A stretch of 6,340 nt of DNA from Opitutaceae bacterium. Lineage in GTDB: Bacteria > Verrucomicrobiota > Verrucomicrobiia > Opitutales > Opitutaceae. Shown piece after piece: positions 5,576 to 6,340 of the stretch. The stretch's first letter is position 1. Every line of letters begins with the position of its first letter. The notes beneath the pieces are model-generated. The model worked only from the letters and a program-made list of their open reading frames with translations. It did not search any database and was not told where the DNA came from. Both the position numbers and the translations under genes were made by a program. The stretch lies in contig JADLBI010000265.1 of NCBI GenBank assembly GCA_020847775.1, positions 1-6,340 of the forward strand, given 5' to 3'.

Positions 5576-6340
5576 TCACACGCCGGCCAACGTGTTGGCG
5601 GTGTTGAGGTGATCGGCGCCAGTGTATTTCTGCGATTGCTCGTCGGCGTGGTAGCTGGAGCGAACCATGGCGCCGCTTTCGACGACCCCCAGTCCGGCCT
5701 TGAGGCCAAACTCTTTCCAATGCGCAAATTCGTCGGGGTGCACCCAGCGCGCGATTTTCCAGTGCTGCGGCGTGGGCTGGAGGTATTGGCCGAGAGTGAG
5801 GATGTCGGTCTTGTCCGCGGCGACATCGCGGAGCGTCTGTTCAATCTCCTCCTTGGTTTCGCCGAGGCCGAGCATAATGCCGGTCTTGGTGGTGAAGCCG
5901 CGGGATTTCGCGTGGCGAAGCACGGAGCGTGAGCGGTCGTAGCGGGCTTGCACGCGGACGGGTTTTTGCAGGCGCTCGACGGTTTCGAGGTTGTGGTTAA
6001 AGATGTCGGGCTTGGCGTCGAGCACGGTGTCGAGATCGTGCAGGCGGCCTTTGAAATCGGAGGTGAGCACTTCGATGGCGGTTTCCGGCATGCGGTGGCG
6101 GATGGCCCGGATGGTGGCGGCCCAGACAGAGGCGCCGCCGTCCTTCAACTCGTCGCGGGCGACCGAGGTGATGACGCAATGACGCAGGCCCATCTTGGCC
6201 ACCGCATCGGCCACGCGAGCGGGTTCGCCGAGGTCGAGCTCGGTGGGGCGGCCGGTTTGGATCGCGCAGAAATTGCAGGAGCGCGTGCAGATATTGCCCA
6301 AGATCATCAATGTGGCGGTGCCGCGCGACCAGCATTCGCC
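5576..6340 (-). CDS. lipA: Lipoyl synthase, radical SAM enzyme (5' end outside window)
   Basis: The visible 254 residues are the C-terminal four-fifths or more of lipoyl synthase. This enzyme inserts two sulfurs into octanoylated lipoyl domains (pyruvate and 2-oxoglutarate dehydrogenases, glycine cleavage H protein). It uses SAM and a sacrificial auxiliary 4Fe-4S cluster. The frame stays open to base 6340 and reads GECWSRGTATLMILGN, giving the last cysteine of the auxiliary-cluster motif (C3 of the visible part). The radical SAM motif CTRSCNFC follows (C18, C22, C25). The C-terminal VRSSYHADE (226-234) carries the serine ligand region of the auxiliary cluster. About 40-60 N-terminal residues are missing, so internal TTG/ATG codons near 6305-6310 are not the start. 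Housekeeping gene; nothing unusual seen. Confidence 0.97.
   Translation of the reverse strand, partial: GECWSRGTATLMILGNICTRSCNFCAIQTGRPTELDLGEPARVADAVAKMGLRHCVITSVARDELKDGGASVWAATIRAIRHRMPETAIEVLTSDFKGRLHDLDTVLDAKPDIFNHNLETVERLQKPVRVQARYDRSRSVLRHAKSRGFTTKTGIMLGLGETKEEIEQTLRDVAADKTDILTLGQYLQPTPQHWKIARWVHPDEFAHWKEFGLKAGLGVVESGAMVRSSYHADEQSQKYTGADHLNTANTLAGV

Noticed and set aside
6305..6310. lipA starting at TTG 6310 or ATG 6307
   Set aside because: The frame continues to the window edge with conserved lipoyl synthase residues GECWSRGTAT, so the true start is outside.
1..6340. CRISPR arrays, insertion sequences, toxin-antitoxin pairs or long repeats
   Set aside because: Reading through the window I saw no regularly spaced repeats, transposase motifs or terminal inverted repeats; only the short dyads listed.

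Overview
The window is GC-rich bacterial chromosomal DNA with tightly packed genes. It holds four complete protein genes, one tRNA, a lipoyl synthase gene cut by the right edge, and a short open frame cut by the left edge. The gene mix (AraC-type regulator with a cupin sensor, ArsJ-type permease, mandelate-racemase-type enolase superfamily enzyme, intracellular GH78-type rhamnosidase) would suit a polysaccharide-degrading bacterium. Verrucomicrobiota of the Opitutaceae type are my best guess. This is inference from gene content and style only; no phylogenetic marker was compared.

Layout. Bases 1-171 carry an open + frame entering from the left whose codon character changes after about 17 codons. 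An AraC/XylS-family regulator (179-1057, +) follows, then, after a 49-base gap, an MFS permease that I recognise as ArsJ-like (1107-2294, +). These two probably form one transcription unit. Two small hairpins lie between arsJ and a convergent tRNA-Val with anticodon CAC (2358-2434, -). Next is an enolase-superfamily enzyme with the full catalytic set of the mandelate racemase subgroup (2553-3635, +). It converges on a short GH78-type alpha-L-rhamnosidase-like protein (3698-5443, -). Upstream of that, on the same strand, is lipA (5576-6340, -, 5' end outside the window). A 7-bp inverted repeat sits in the lipA/GH78 gap.

How the parts may work together. The enolase-superfamily protein and the GH78 protein are plausible members of plant-sugar catabolism: release of a deoxyhexose, and dehydration of a sugar acid. 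They are convergent rather than co-transcribed, so a shared pathway is only suggested. The regulator-permease pair is the most unusual part. ArsJ is known as the exporter of 1-arseno-3-phosphoglycerate and is normally encoded beside a dedicated GAPDH and under ArsR control. Here no GAPDH or ArsR is in view and the neighbour is an AraC-family protein. lipA and the tRNA are housekeeping genes. I did not find a clearly new multi-gene system; the ArsJ/AraC pairing is the best lead.
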